A program made the translations under genes and the position numbers. DNA of 64,000 nt from JADJEK01 sp052034255 (GTDB lineage Bacteria > Planctomycetota > B15-G4 > JADJEK01): contig JBPOIU010000021.1 of the NCBI GenBank assembly GCA_052034255.1, positions 1 to 64,000 of the forward strand, in the 5' to 3' direction. The notes beneath the pieces were generated by a model. It saw only the letters and a list, made by a program, of their open reading frames with translations, was not told the origin of the DNA and ran no database searches. The number at the start of each line of letters is the position of its first letter. Position 1 is the first letter of the stretch. This document shows positions 50,629-61,495 of the stretch, piece by piece.

Positions 50629-52620
50629 TCACCCCAGCTCGAGCTGGCGCTTCGCGTCGACCACGTCGCGGTTCACCAGCAACAGCGCTTCGTCGAGCTT
50701 GTCGGTCAATGGCTGGCGGCCGCGCACGGCTTTCTTGACTTGGCGGATCAACTGGATCACCAAGCGGAACACGCGCACGACGTCGCCCTGCGACGACGAG
50801 GTGTACTGACCGAGGTCGTCGAACGAAGCTCCGGTCGCGAACGCGTGTGCCACGGACGCGATCAACCAATTCGGCGGCCGCACCGTCGGACCGATCTGGC
50901 GATCGAGTTCGGCTTGGATCAAGCGGCCGACGACGCGCTCGACGTCGGCGCGCGTCTCGCGCAGCAGTTGGCGCGGAGGCCGGCGGTATTGGTCGCCGCG
51001 GCGCTCCTCGAACACGAGACTCGCGAGCACGACGACGAGCTCGACGGCGCTCATCCAGTCGAACAGCCCGGAATCGAGCAGCTCGGTGACGGGCAATTCG
51101 AAGCCGTTGATCAACGCCGCGAGCTTGCCCTTCTCCTTCAATTCGCGCTCGCCCTCGATGTATTCGAACGTGCGCAACAGATCGAGGCGGGTCGCGATCG
51201 CGTGCTCTTGCTTCTTGCGGTTCTTCTCCCGCTTCTTCGCGGGCATGCGGATCCACTGGAAGTTGTTGAACGACTGCTCCCACGCTTCGAAGATCTTCGG
51301 GCCGAGCGTGCGATGCAGGTTCAACAGCGTCGAATACGACAGGTTGAACCGACTCCGGATCGGCTCGACCTGGCCGAAGATGACGCGCCGCACCTCTTCG
51401 AGGTCGAGGCGGTCGTCGTCGATGATGCTGTAGACGAGACCTTCGTCGTCGATGCCCTGACGACCCGCGCGACCGGCCATCTGCTGGTATTCGCGCGCCT
51501 TGATCGTGTCGAAGCCGGTGCCGTCGAACTTGCGCAGCGCCGCGAACACCACTGCGCGCGCGGGCATGTTGATGCCGAGCGCGAACGTCTCCGTCGTGAA
51601 CAGCAGCTTCAGCAGTCCCCGCGTGAACAGCCGTTCGACGAGTTCCTTGTGCAGCGGCAGCAGGCCCGCGTGGTGGAAGCCGACGCCTTCGAGCGCCAAT
51701 GCGCGGAGCTCGGACTGCGTGCCGTCGGGCGCGATCTGGAACATCGCGCAGATGTCATCGAACTCGCGTGCCATCACGCGTTGTTCGTCGGGCGCCAGCA
51801 GGCCGCGCTTCTTGTTCTCCCGCGCGCGGGCTTCGCACTCGCGGCGCGAGAAGCAGAAGAACAGCGCCGGTTTGGAGTCGTTCTGCTCGAGCAGATCGAT
51901 GACGTCGAACTTCGGACCGCGTCCGCGATTGCGCTGCAGACGCGGCAGTTTCTTCACGTCTTCGGCGCGCCGTGGGCCGATGCCGGGCAGGAACAGGTAG
52001 TGCTTCAGTGGCACCGGGCGGTGGTCATGACGAATGACCTGGACTTCGGTGCCGCGCGCGCGCGCGATCCACTCGCCGAACTGCGTCAGGTTCGACACGG
52101 TCGCCGACAAGCAGATGAAACGGATGTGGGGCGGCGCGAAGATGATGGACTCTTCCCAGACCGTGCCGCGGTCGAGGTCGTCCATGTAGTGAATCTCGTC
52201 GAACACGACGTACTCGACGTCGTCGAGGTCGCGCGGCGCTTCGAAGATCGTGTTGCGGAAGATCTCCGTCGTCATGATCAGCAACGGCGCTTCGGGCCGG
52301 ATCGTGACGTCGCCGGTCATGATCCCGACTTCGATTTCGGGGCGCGCCTTGAAGTCGCGGTACTTCTGGTTCGACAGCGCCTTGATCGGCGCGGTGTAGA
52401 TCGCGCGGCGTCCCTTCGACAGCGTTTCCTCGATCGCGTACTCGGCGACCAGCGTTTTGCCGGCGCCCGTCGGCGCGGACAGCAACACCGAACGGCCGGC
52501 CTCGATGGCCGTCAGCGCCTCGAGCTGGAACGGGTTGAGCGTGTAGCCGCGGAACCGGCGCGTGACCGGAGGTGTCGCGTCCGCGGGTGATCGTGGAGAA
52601 GATCCGTCGTCCTGAGGCAA
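50629..52620 (-). CDS. Ski2-like superfamily 2 RNA helicase
   Basis: 663 residues. The P-loop SAPTGAGKT is at 48-56, the DExH box DEIH at 141-144, motif III SATVSN and motif VI QMAGRAGRQG. The helicase core is followed by a winged-helix and helical C-terminal part with GQVEPIRSRFNLSYSTLLNLH, as in Mtr4/Ski2 and actinobacterial HelY. Such enzymes unwind structured RNA for decay, though the bacterial branch is little studied. No exonuclease gene neighbours it. Confidence 0.88.
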   Translation of the reverse strand: MPQDDGSSPRSPADATPPVTRRFRGYTLNPFQLEALTAIEAGRSVLLSAPTGAGKTLVAEYAIEETLSKGRRAIYTAPIKALSNQKYRDFKARPEIEVGIMTGDVTIRPEAPLLIMTTEIFRNTIFEAPRDLDDVEYVVFDEIHYMDDLDRGTVWEESIIFAPPHIRFICLSATVSNLTQFGEWIARARGTEVQVIRHDHRPVPLKHYLFLPGIGPRRAEDVKKLPRLQRNRGRGPKFDVIDLLEQNDSKPALFFCFSRRECEARARENKKRGLLAPDEQRVMAREFDDICAMFQIAPDGTQSELRALALEGVGFHHAGLLPLHKELVERLFTRGLLKLLFTTETFALGINMPARAVVFAALRKFDGTGFDTIKAREYQQMAGRAGRQGIDDEGLVYSIIDDDRLDLEEVRRVIFGQVEPIRSRFNLSYSTLLNLHRTLGPKIFEAWEQSFNNFQWIRMPAKKREKNRKKQEHAIATRLDLLRTFEYIEGERELKEKGKLAALINGFELPVTELLDSGLFDWMSAVELVVVLASLVFEERRGDQYRRPPRQLLRETRADVERVVGRLIQAELDRQIGPTVRPPNWLIASVAHAFATGASFDDLGQYTSSSQGDVVRVFRLVIQLIRQVKKAVRGRQPLTDKLDEALLLVNRDVVDAKRQLELG

Positions 52621-52864
52621 AGTTCACCGAAGCATCGAAGGCCGCATGATTCAGTGCGGAGAGCGCCGATTCAAGCTGCCGCTGCGAGCGATCCGCGAAG
52701 AACCACCGTTCGCGGTCGAGGTTGCGACTTCCTCCAGAGCCCTGTTGAGAGTCCGGCCTCCGCGCGCTTGAATCTGGACCCTGGACCGGGCGCGGGGCGT
52801 CCCGGAACGTTCCATTCTCTTCCCTTTTCATCCCCGACTCACCATCTACGGGAGAAGTCGAATC

Positions 52865-53131
52865 ATGGACAAGCCGACGGGCGGCACGCTGGAGAAGCTC
52901 GGTCGACGTCTGAACTCGGTCAAGGTCGTCGTCGACCTGTTCGGACACGAGCTCGACGTCAACAAGGCGGATCGCAACATCACCCTCGAGCGCGAGCGTC
53001 TCGACGCGATCGTCACCACCCTCGAGATGTACATCGAGGACTGCGAAGCGCTGATGCGCGGCGCCGGTAGCGACGACCGTCGCGTGATCGAAGCTTCGCG
53101 CCCGGCGGGTGCGACGACGCGCGTTCCTTGA
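52865..53131 (+). CDS. Small acidic-basic helical protein, unknown
   Basis: 88 residues. GGGAGA at 52850-52855 is well placed before ATG. The body is one or two amphipathic helices (about 8-65) with LNSVKVVVDLFGHELD and LERERLDAIVTTLEMYIEDCEALM; the tail is disordered and basic. No signal, no membrane segment and no known motif. A hairpin terminator follows at 53157. Coding statistics and the start site support a real gene; the function is unknown. Confidence 0.6.
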   Translation: MDKPTGGTLEKLGRRLNSVKVVVDLFGHELDVNKADRNITLERERLDAIVTTLEMYIEDCEALMRGAGSDDRRVIEASRPAGATTRVP

Positions 53132-53156
53132 ACCAAGACGGTTCGCGTGCGTGAAC

Positions 53157-53199
53157 GCGGCCCTCCGGCGCGGACGAAACGTCCGAGTCGGAGGGTCGC
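53157..53199 (+). terminator. Nested hairpin after the 88-residue gene
   Basis: An 11-bp outer stem (53157-53167 with 53189-53199, one G-T pair) encloses a second small hairpin GGACG/CGTCC. Only TT follows. Confidence 0.45.
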
Positions 53200-53269
53200 T
53201 TCGATGATCGGTTGAATGCGGTGGCGCGCGGGGCACGCGCACCGCGCAGGTCGGAACGACGGGAACACG

Positions 53270-54211
53270 ATGGCGGCGCGCAAGTCCACGAGCAAACCTC
53301 GCATCGATCCGCAGGTCCTGCGCGCTCGGCTGACGCCGGTCGCGATGGTCGTGGCGGGGGTGTTGGTGCTGGTCGTGTTCGGCCTTGCCAGTGAGCGCAT
53401 CGCGAACGCGGCGCGCAATGATCCGCGCTTCATGGTCGATCCGACGCTGTTGGTCCAGCAAGCACTGCCGCACTGGATGCCGAACGAAGTCGTCACCAAT
53501 GTGCGCGAGCACTTGCGCAAAGTGCGACCGCGCTCGATCTTCGCCGAGAATTTCGAAGACGATCTGCGCTCCGAACTGCGCGCGGCCTCGTGGTGGATCG
53601 AGGACGTCGGTCGCGTCGAGCGCCTGTTCCCGAATCGCGTGCGCGTCGACCTCGTGATGCGCAAGCCGGTCGCCACCATCGATCGCGGGGACCAATGCGT
53701 GCTCGTCGATGCCGACGGACGCGTGCTCTACACCGAACCACGCTCGCGCCCGACGTCGTTCGTGATCGGGCCGCGGCTGCAGATTCGCGGCGCGGCCGAA
53801 GACAAGGCGCTGGAACTCGGCGCCATCGCCTCGGATCCGCAGGTGGTCGCCGGCGCGCGCGTGGCCGCGGAAGTCCTGAGCCAATGCTCGTCCGAACGCC
53901 GCATCTTGCCGCGCGTGCAGATCATCGCGGTCGAGGTCGTCCACCCGACGATCGGTCTGGGTGCGATCCCGGGCATCGTCCACCTGGTGACGGACCGAAA
54001 CGTCCTGATCCGCTGGGGCCGAGCGCGGAGCGACCCGAGCGGCAGCACCGAGCAGCCGGTCGAGCGCAAGCTCAAGGCCTTGGAGCGAGTCGAGGCCCGC
54101 TTTCCGGGCTTGTCGGGGTTGGACGAGGTCCGCGTCGACCTGACCGGTGACCCGATGTACAAGTCCGGCGGGGGGAATTGGATCCGCTGCGAGGAATACA
54201 AGGAGCCGTGA
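53270..54211 (+). CDS. ftsQ: FtsQ/DivIB-like division protein
   Basis: 313 residues from ATG 53270. A short cytoplasmic tail is followed by one membrane helix (about 20-40), a POTRA-like part and the block VERLFPNRVRVDLVMRKPVATI that is typical of FtsQ, then VLVDADGRVL. The C-terminal part is longer and more divergent. In other bacteria FtsQ links early and late divisome proteins. Planctomycetes lack FtsZ, so its role here is open. No other dcw genes are close. Confidence 0.65.
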   Translation: MAARKSTSKPRIDPQVLRARLTPVAMVVAGVLVLVVFGLASERIANAARNDPRFMVDPTLLVQQALPHWMPNEVVTNVREHLRKVRPRSIFAENFEDDLRSELRAASWWIEDVGRVERLFPNRVRVDLVMRKPVATIDRGDQCVLVDADGRVLYTEPRSRPTSFVIGPRLQIRGAAEDKALELGAIASDPQVVAGARVAAEVLSQCSSERRILPRVQIIAVEVVHPTIGLGAIPGIVHLVTDRNVLIRWGRARSDPSGSTEQPVERKLKALERVEARFPGLSGLDEVRVDLTGDPMYKSGGGNWIRCEEYKEP

Positions 54212-54665
54212 GAGAACCTGGATCAAGCCGATTGATTCACGTTCTCGGCCTTCACCAGGTGTTGCTCGGCGACGGCAGTCGTCGAACGCGCTGATGAAGG
54301 GCGCGGAATGACGCGAGCGACCCGTGAAAGCGGCGATCCCGCCGGGATTCGCGTTCACCGGCTCGGAGAGGCCGTGAAACAATCCCTCGCGGCGTCGGAA
54401 CGGCTGCGAACGACGATCGCTTCGTCCGATTGCCTCTCCGACTCCTTCCATTGAGTCGCATCGGCAATCGTCCTCGCGCTCGCCGTTCTCGCTCGTTCCG
54501 CCGCTCGCGGGGGATTGTCTCACGGCCTCTGAGCGAGGACTCGTGAGCCTTGACTTCTCGCATTCGAAGCCTAACTTGCCTCGTTTTGCGCACGGTCCAC
54601 GGAACACGATGCGACGGCACGGCATGCGACCGTAGCCGCCGACAGGTAACGGACAGGAGTCGTCG
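54212..54665 (+). other. Gap between ftsQ-like gene and rplM
   Basis: 454 bases without a gene. It holds the rplM promoter (54550-54577) and, at 54284-54356, a fold with hammerhead-like bases that departs from the consensus (see findings). Confidence 0.55.
54550..54577 (+). promoter_or_regulatory. Promoter of rplM-rpsI
   Basis: TTGACT (54550-54555) and TAACTT (54572-54577), spacer 16 bases, giving a leader of about 80 bases before rplM. Confidence 0.6.
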
Positions 54666-55115
54666 ATGAGCGCGTCCACGGCAAAGGCGAATCGCCAAGC
54701 GCCGACCGACAACCGCGAATGGCTGGTTCTGGACGGCACCGATCAGGTGCTCGGCCGGATGGCGACCAAGATCGCGACGGTCCTGATGGGCAAGCACAAG
54801 CCCACCTATGTTCCCCACGTCGACACCGGTGACTTCGTCATCGTGATCAACGCCTCGAAGGTCCGCGTGTCGCCGAAGTCGAAGGAACGCAAGCGCTTCC
54901 TGCGCACGCACTCCGGCTACCTCGGCAATCAGCGCTCGGATCCGCTGACCGAGACGTTCGCGTCGAATCCGGCGCGCGTGATCGAACAGGCCGTGAAGAA
55001 GATGATGCCGAAGAACGGGCTCGCGCGGCACATGGCCGCGAAGCTGCGCATCTACGCGGGTGAAGCTCATCCGCACGTCGCGCAGCAGCCGAAGCCGTTT
55101 CCGGCGTGGGTTTGA
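54666..55115 (+). CDS. rplM: Ribosomal protein L13
   Basis: 149 residues after an AGGAG site. The core DGTDQVLGRMATKIATVLMGKHKP and the block KMMPKNGLARHMAAKLRIYAGEAHPHVAQQP are diagnostic of L13. It pairs with rpsI as in nearly all bacteria. Confidence 0.97.
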   Translation: MSASTAKANRQAPTDNREWLVLDGTDQVLGRMATKIATVLMGKHKPTYVPHVDTGDFVIVINASKVRVSPKSKERKRFLRTHSGYLGNQRSDPLTETFASNPARVIEQAVKKMMPKNGLARHMAAKLRIYAGEAHPHVAQQPKPFPAWV

Positions 55116-55138
55116 ATACCGTGACGGAGCAGCATGAC

Positions 55139-55561
55139 ATGAGCGAAGAGGCCGACACGATCAAGACGTTGGCAGGTGGCTGGACCGTCGCGACGGGCCG
55201 CCGCAAGAGCTCGGTGGCGCGCGTTCGCGTGCGTCCCGGCGACGGCAAGTTCGAGGTGAATGGCCGTCCGTTGAAGCAGTTCTTCACGACGCTGCCGACG
55301 ATGCAGACCGTCCTCGGACCGTTCGAGGCGACCAAGACCTCGGACAAGTTCGACGTTTCGGTGACGGTGTCCGGTGGTGGCCCGACGGGCCAAGCCGGCG
55401 CGATCGCGCTCGGACTCGGCCGCATCCTGAAGATGCTCGAGTCCTCGCTGGAACCGATCCTGCGCGAAAGCGGATTCCTGACCCGCGACAGCCGCATGAA
55501 GGAACGCAAGAAGTACGGTCAGCGCGGCGCTCGTCGTCGCTTCCAGTTCTCGAAGCGCTGA
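55139..55561 (+). CDS. rpsI: Ribosomal protein S9
   Basis: 140 residues from ATG 55139 with CGGAG upstream; earlier GTG codons in frame would overlap rplM. The core ATGRRKSSVARVRVRPG, the VSGGGPTGQAGAIALGLGRIL block and the basic end KKYGQRGARRRFQFSKR, whose last Arg reaches the P-site tRNA, are intact. Confidence 0.97.
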   Translation: MSEEADTIKTLAGGWTVATGRRKSSVARVRVRPGDGKFEVNGRPLKQFFTTLPTMQTVLGPFEATKTSDKFDVSVTVSGGGPTGQAGAIALGLGRILKMLESSLEPILRESGFLTRDSRMKERKKYGQRGARRRFQFSKR

Positions 55562-55816
55562 CGCGCGTTCGAGTCCTGCCGTACCGGGAGCCCGGTCGCG
55601 AGGGTCGCCGTCGTGTTCCACGCGACGGTGCCTGCGCGGACGGGCTCCTTCCCGTTCCGGCCCCGTGCGCGGCATTCCGTCGAGACCGCGGTCGCCCCGC
55701 GGCAGCACGGAATCGTGAACTCCGACTCGCGAGGGCTTCTTCCGCGGCCCCGGGGCATGACAGAATCCGGAGCCCTCGCCGAGGGATCTCGTTCGACATT
55801 CGGAGACTTGCTCGTC

Positions 55817-56575
55817 ATGGCCGGTCATTCCCACGCCTCGAACATCAAGCACCGCAAGGCCGCGGTCGACGCGAAGAAGGGCGCCGCGTTCTCGAAACAC
55901 TCGAAGCTGATCATGTCCGCGGCCCGCATCGGCGGCGGGGATCCGCGCTTCAATGCGCGTCTCGCGCTCGCGATCGAGAAGGCGCGCGCCGCGAACATGA
56001 CGCGTGACACGATCGAACGCGCGATCAAGAAGGGCACCGGTGAACTCGGCGGGGCGAAGCTCGAGGAGATCCGGTATGAGGGCTACGGACCAGGCGGCGT
56101 CGCGCTGCTCGTCGACGTCCTGACCGACAACCGCAATCGCACCGGTCCTGAGATGCGCACGCTATTCGAGACGCATCGCGGGAACCTGGGCGAGGCGAAC
56201 TCGGTCGCCTGGATGTTCGAGACCAAGGCCGTGCTCGCGATTCCGTCCGCCAGCACGACGGAAGACGCACTGATGGAAGCCGTCCTCGACCTCGGCGCCG
56301 ACGACCTCAAGTCCGCCGGCGAGATGTTCGAGGTCTACGCCGAGCCCGCGAAGCTCGCGCTGTTGCGCCAGGGCTTCACGGACAAGGGTTTCAAGGTTGA
56401 GAAGGCCGAACTCGTTCCATTGCCGAAGACCTCCACGGTGGTCGGGCGGGACGATGCGGTGACCCTGCTCCAACTGCTCGACGCTCTCGACGAGCACGAC
56501 GACGTGCAAAGCACCGCATCGAACGTCGACATTCCGGACGACGTCGCCAAGGCCATCGAGGCCGACGCCGACTGA
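55817..56575 (+). CDS. yebC: YebC/TACO1 family protein
   Basis: 252 residues from ATG 55817. The start MAGHSHASNIKHRKAAVDAKKG is the family signature, followed by RNRTGPEMRTLFETHRGNLGE. Members have been described both as DNA-binding regulators and, more recently, as translation factors that help ribosomes through difficult stretches such as polyproline. The gene stands alone, with 255 bases before it that hold GC-rich inverted repeats and a possible -10 CAGAAT at 55759-55764. Confidence 0.95.
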   Translation: MAGHSHASNIKHRKAAVDAKKGAAFSKHSKLIMSAARIGGGDPRFNARLALAIEKARAANMTRDTIERAIKKGTGELGGAKLEEIRYEGYGPGGVALLVDVLTDNRNRTGPEMRTLFETHRGNLGEANSVAWMFETKAVLAIPSASTTEDALMEAVLDLGADDLKSAGEMFEVYAEPAKLALLRQGFTDKGFKVEKAELVPLPKTSTVVGRDDAVTLLQLLDALDEHDDVQSTASNVDIPDDVAKAIEADAD

Positions 56576-56678
56576 CGTTCACCGCAGTGTTTCCGCTCGC
56601 GGGCCTGGGCGACCGGTTGGACCGGCGCGCTGTGCGGCCGCACCCGAGCGTGGAACGCGCCGGCGAACCGGCTAGGTT

Positions 56679-56702
56679 GGGCGGGGCGGGGCGGGGCGGG
56701 GG
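56679..56702 (+). repeat. Five-tract G-quadruplex motif
   Basis: Five runs of three to five G are separated by single C bases (GGG-C-GGGG-C-GGGG-C-GGGG-C-GGGGG). Single-base loops make this a very stable predicted quadruplex on the coding strand, about 157 bases before the next start codon. Confidence 0.8.
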
Positions 56703-56858
56703 ACCGAGTGCTCCAGCGGCAATCGGTCGCAGGCAGCGGCGCGGCGCAGACCTTTTTCGTTCTTTTCCGTTCAAGTTCCCGAGCGCGCGAGCCGATCAGA
56801 GCCCGCGTGTCCCCGTTCGGACGAACGATCCCAAGCGGAGGCCACGGAGGAAACCGTC

Positions 56859-57842
56859 ATGGGCGCGAACAAGCGAGCACTCGTCAGTCGCCTGGATTCC
56901 GCCGGTACGGCGACGATCGCCGAGTACCTGCGGGGCAAGGGGTATGAAGTCGACACCGCGGACAACGGTCGCGACGCATTGGAGAAGGCGCGGGACCACC
57001 TGCCCGACCTCGTCGTCGCCGACGGCGTGCTCCCGAAGATGTCGGGCTTCGAGCTCTGCCGCGAAGTGAAGACGCTGGCGGACGCACACACGATCCCGGT
57101 CGTGCTGATCCTCGAGAACGGGGACAACTACGGCCGCGGGCGGGCGCGCGTCGAGGGCGCCGACATGGTCGTCAGCGATCCGCTGCTCAGCGACGATCTC
57201 GACGAGATCTTGCGCCTGGCCGAAGGTGGCGACGAGCGCGGAGATGCGTTGCTCGGTCAGAGCGGCGCTCGGGACCGCTTCGTCAAAGCGCTGCTGCGCG
57301 ACACCACGAGTCGCAACGACGGATTCCTGGCGAAGATCTCCGATCCGCTGACGGGTCTGCATCACCGCACGTACACGACGTTCAAGCTCGAGGAAGAGTT
57401 CAAGAAGTCACGGCGCTACGGCAACCCGCTCGCGATCCTGCTGGTCGACATCGACAACTACGCGGAACTCGACAAGACCCCGCACAAGAGCGCTGCGCAA
57501 GAGATGCTGCTCGAGGTTTCGGGCATCTTCCTGTGCGAGTCGCGCGACGTGGACGTGGTGGGGCGCGTCGATGACGCGCGCTTCCTGCTGATCCTGCCGA
57601 ACACCGACCTGAACGGCGCGCGCATCATGGCCGATCGCGTGTTCCAACAGGTGTGCCAGCGCCGCGTGCACGCCGGCGACGACGAGATCCCGGTGCGCGC
57701 CAGCGTCGGCATCGCCGCGCTGCCGAGCGACGACGTCTCGAGCGTCGACGACTTCGTCGAACGCGCCGTCCGCGGCGTACGCACGGCGAAGAGCCTCGGC
57801 GGCAATCGCATCTGCGCGTGGAGCGATACCGTCAGAACTTGA
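56859..57842 (+). CDS. Receiver-GGDEF protein, both domains degenerate
   Basis: 327 residues. A receiver-like domain (1-120) keeps the phospho-acceptor position D55 (VVADGVLPKMSG) but lacks the N-terminal acidic pair and the usual Thr and Lys. A GGDEF-like domain (about 160-320) keeps ISDPLTGLHHRTY and VDIDNYAELD, but the signature GGDEF reads VDDAR (GRVDDARFLLILP). It is therefore unlikely to make cyclic di-GMP and may be a binding or scaffold protein. It ends before a strong hairpin shared with convergent ppdK. Confidence 0.8.
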   Translation: MGANKRALVSRLDSAGTATIAEYLRGKGYEVDTADNGRDALEKARDHLPDLVVADGVLPKMSGFELCREVKTLADAHTIPVVLILENGDNYGRGRARVEGADMVVSDPLLSDDLDEILRLAEGGDERGDALLGQSGARDRFVKALLRDTTSRNDGFLAKISDPLTGLHHRTYTTFKLEEEFKKSRRYGNPLAILLVDIDNYAELDKTPHKSAAQEMLLEVSGIFLCESRDVDVVGRVDDARFLLILPNTDLNGARIMADRVFQQVCQRRVHAGDDEIPVRASVGIAALPSDDVSSVDDFVERAVRGVRTAKSLGGNRICAWSDTVRT

Positions 57843-57858
57843 CGATCCGCCGCCGCAG

Positions 57859-57900
57859 CGACACGGGCCGATGCGGCGAGCGTCGCATCGGCCCGTGTCG
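57859..57900. terminator. 17-bp hairpin between convergent genes
   Basis: A perfect 17-bp stem (57859-57875 with 57884-57900) lies in the 84-base gap between the REC-GGDEF gene and ppdK and should stop both. TTG follows on the plus side. Confidence 0.6.
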
Positions 57901-57926
57901 TTGCATGGAAGAACCGAACGGTCGGC

Positions 57927-60596
<2,670 letters not shown>

Positions 60597-60618
60597 CGGT
60601 CACCCTCGCCGTGAAAGA

Positions 60619-61248
60619 CTATTCCTGGACTTTGCGTGGATCGCGGCCGTTGCGCGCGCGCTCGATCGCATCGAGGAGCCGCGGCATTTCCGCGATCACC
60701 CATCGCGGGCGCAGCTCGGCCGTTTGTTCGAACGTCGTGGTCGAGCCGAGTTCGCGTTCGAGATTCGGATCGGTGATGCGGATCGTGATTTCGCCCGGGG
60801 CCGTGCGTTCGACGACGACGTCGCGCGCGAAGGCCCGCAGCACCTTGCCGTTCTTCAGGCGGAACACGTACTCGGGCTCGTTGCGCATCAGGAGTTCGAT
60901 CGCCTGATCGCCGTCGCCGATGCGGGCGATCGCATGCACGCCGTCGCCGACCGGTGTGATCTTCGTGCGCGCCTCGAGGTCGACGACGCGCAGCAGCACG
61001 GCCAACTGCGGGTTGTCGTGCAGCAAGACCGCGCGGCCGATCTGGTAGCCCTGGAAGCCGCCGAATCGGTTCTTCACGTCGTCCGACAGGCACCGATATT
61101 CCATCGCGACCGCCGCGTCGCACTCGAGCGCGTCGCGGAACGTCGCGATCGTCTGCGCCGGCGATTCGAGTCGAGCCTCGGTGGGGCATGGCGTCGCGCA
61201 ACCGGCGAGGCCGGCGAGGAGCGCCAGGATGGAGGCAGTGCCGCGCAT
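60619..61248 (-). CDS. Lipoprotein of unknown function
   Basis: 209 residues from ATG 61248, which places the lipobox L-A-G-C at the end of a standard signal (C17). The soluble part is a mixed alpha/beta domain with an N-terminal segment TIATFRDALECDAAVAMEYRCLSDDVKNRFGG of the kind found in small secreted planctomycete proteins. No enzyme motif. It is first in a unit with ppdK, although the link between the two functions is not evident. Confidence 0.65.
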   Translation of the reverse strand: MRGTASILALLAGLAGCATPCPTEARLESPAQTIATFRDALECDAAVAMEYRCLSDDVKNRFGGFQGYQIGRAVLLHDNPQLAVLLRVVDLEARTKITPVGDGVHAIARIGDGDQAIELLMRNEPEYVFRLKNGKVLRAFARDVVVERTAPGEITIRITDPNLERELGSTTTFEQTAELRPRWVIAEMPRLLDAIERARNGRDPRKVQE

Positions 61249-61495
61249 GGAGCGCGAGACGTTATCAGCCGATCGGACGACGCGCGAGTCCCAGAAAACA
61301 CACCGCACGCGCCGCAGGACTTTTTCGCGCCGTTGTTAAGATCCGCGCCCCTTCATCGGCCGTTACTCCAAGCGACCGAGGGCGTAACACCGGCTGCGCC
61401 GGTACCGACCGCCCGACGTCGCGATGGATGGCGCACCCCGCCACGGTCGTCCTTTTCCAGGCCTCGAGCCGCAGCGTGAGATCGACTGCCGCATC

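Noticed and set aside
61249..61495. Cyclic di-GMP riboswitch before pilB
   Set aside because: The gap has small inverted repeats but none of the conserved GEMM bases.
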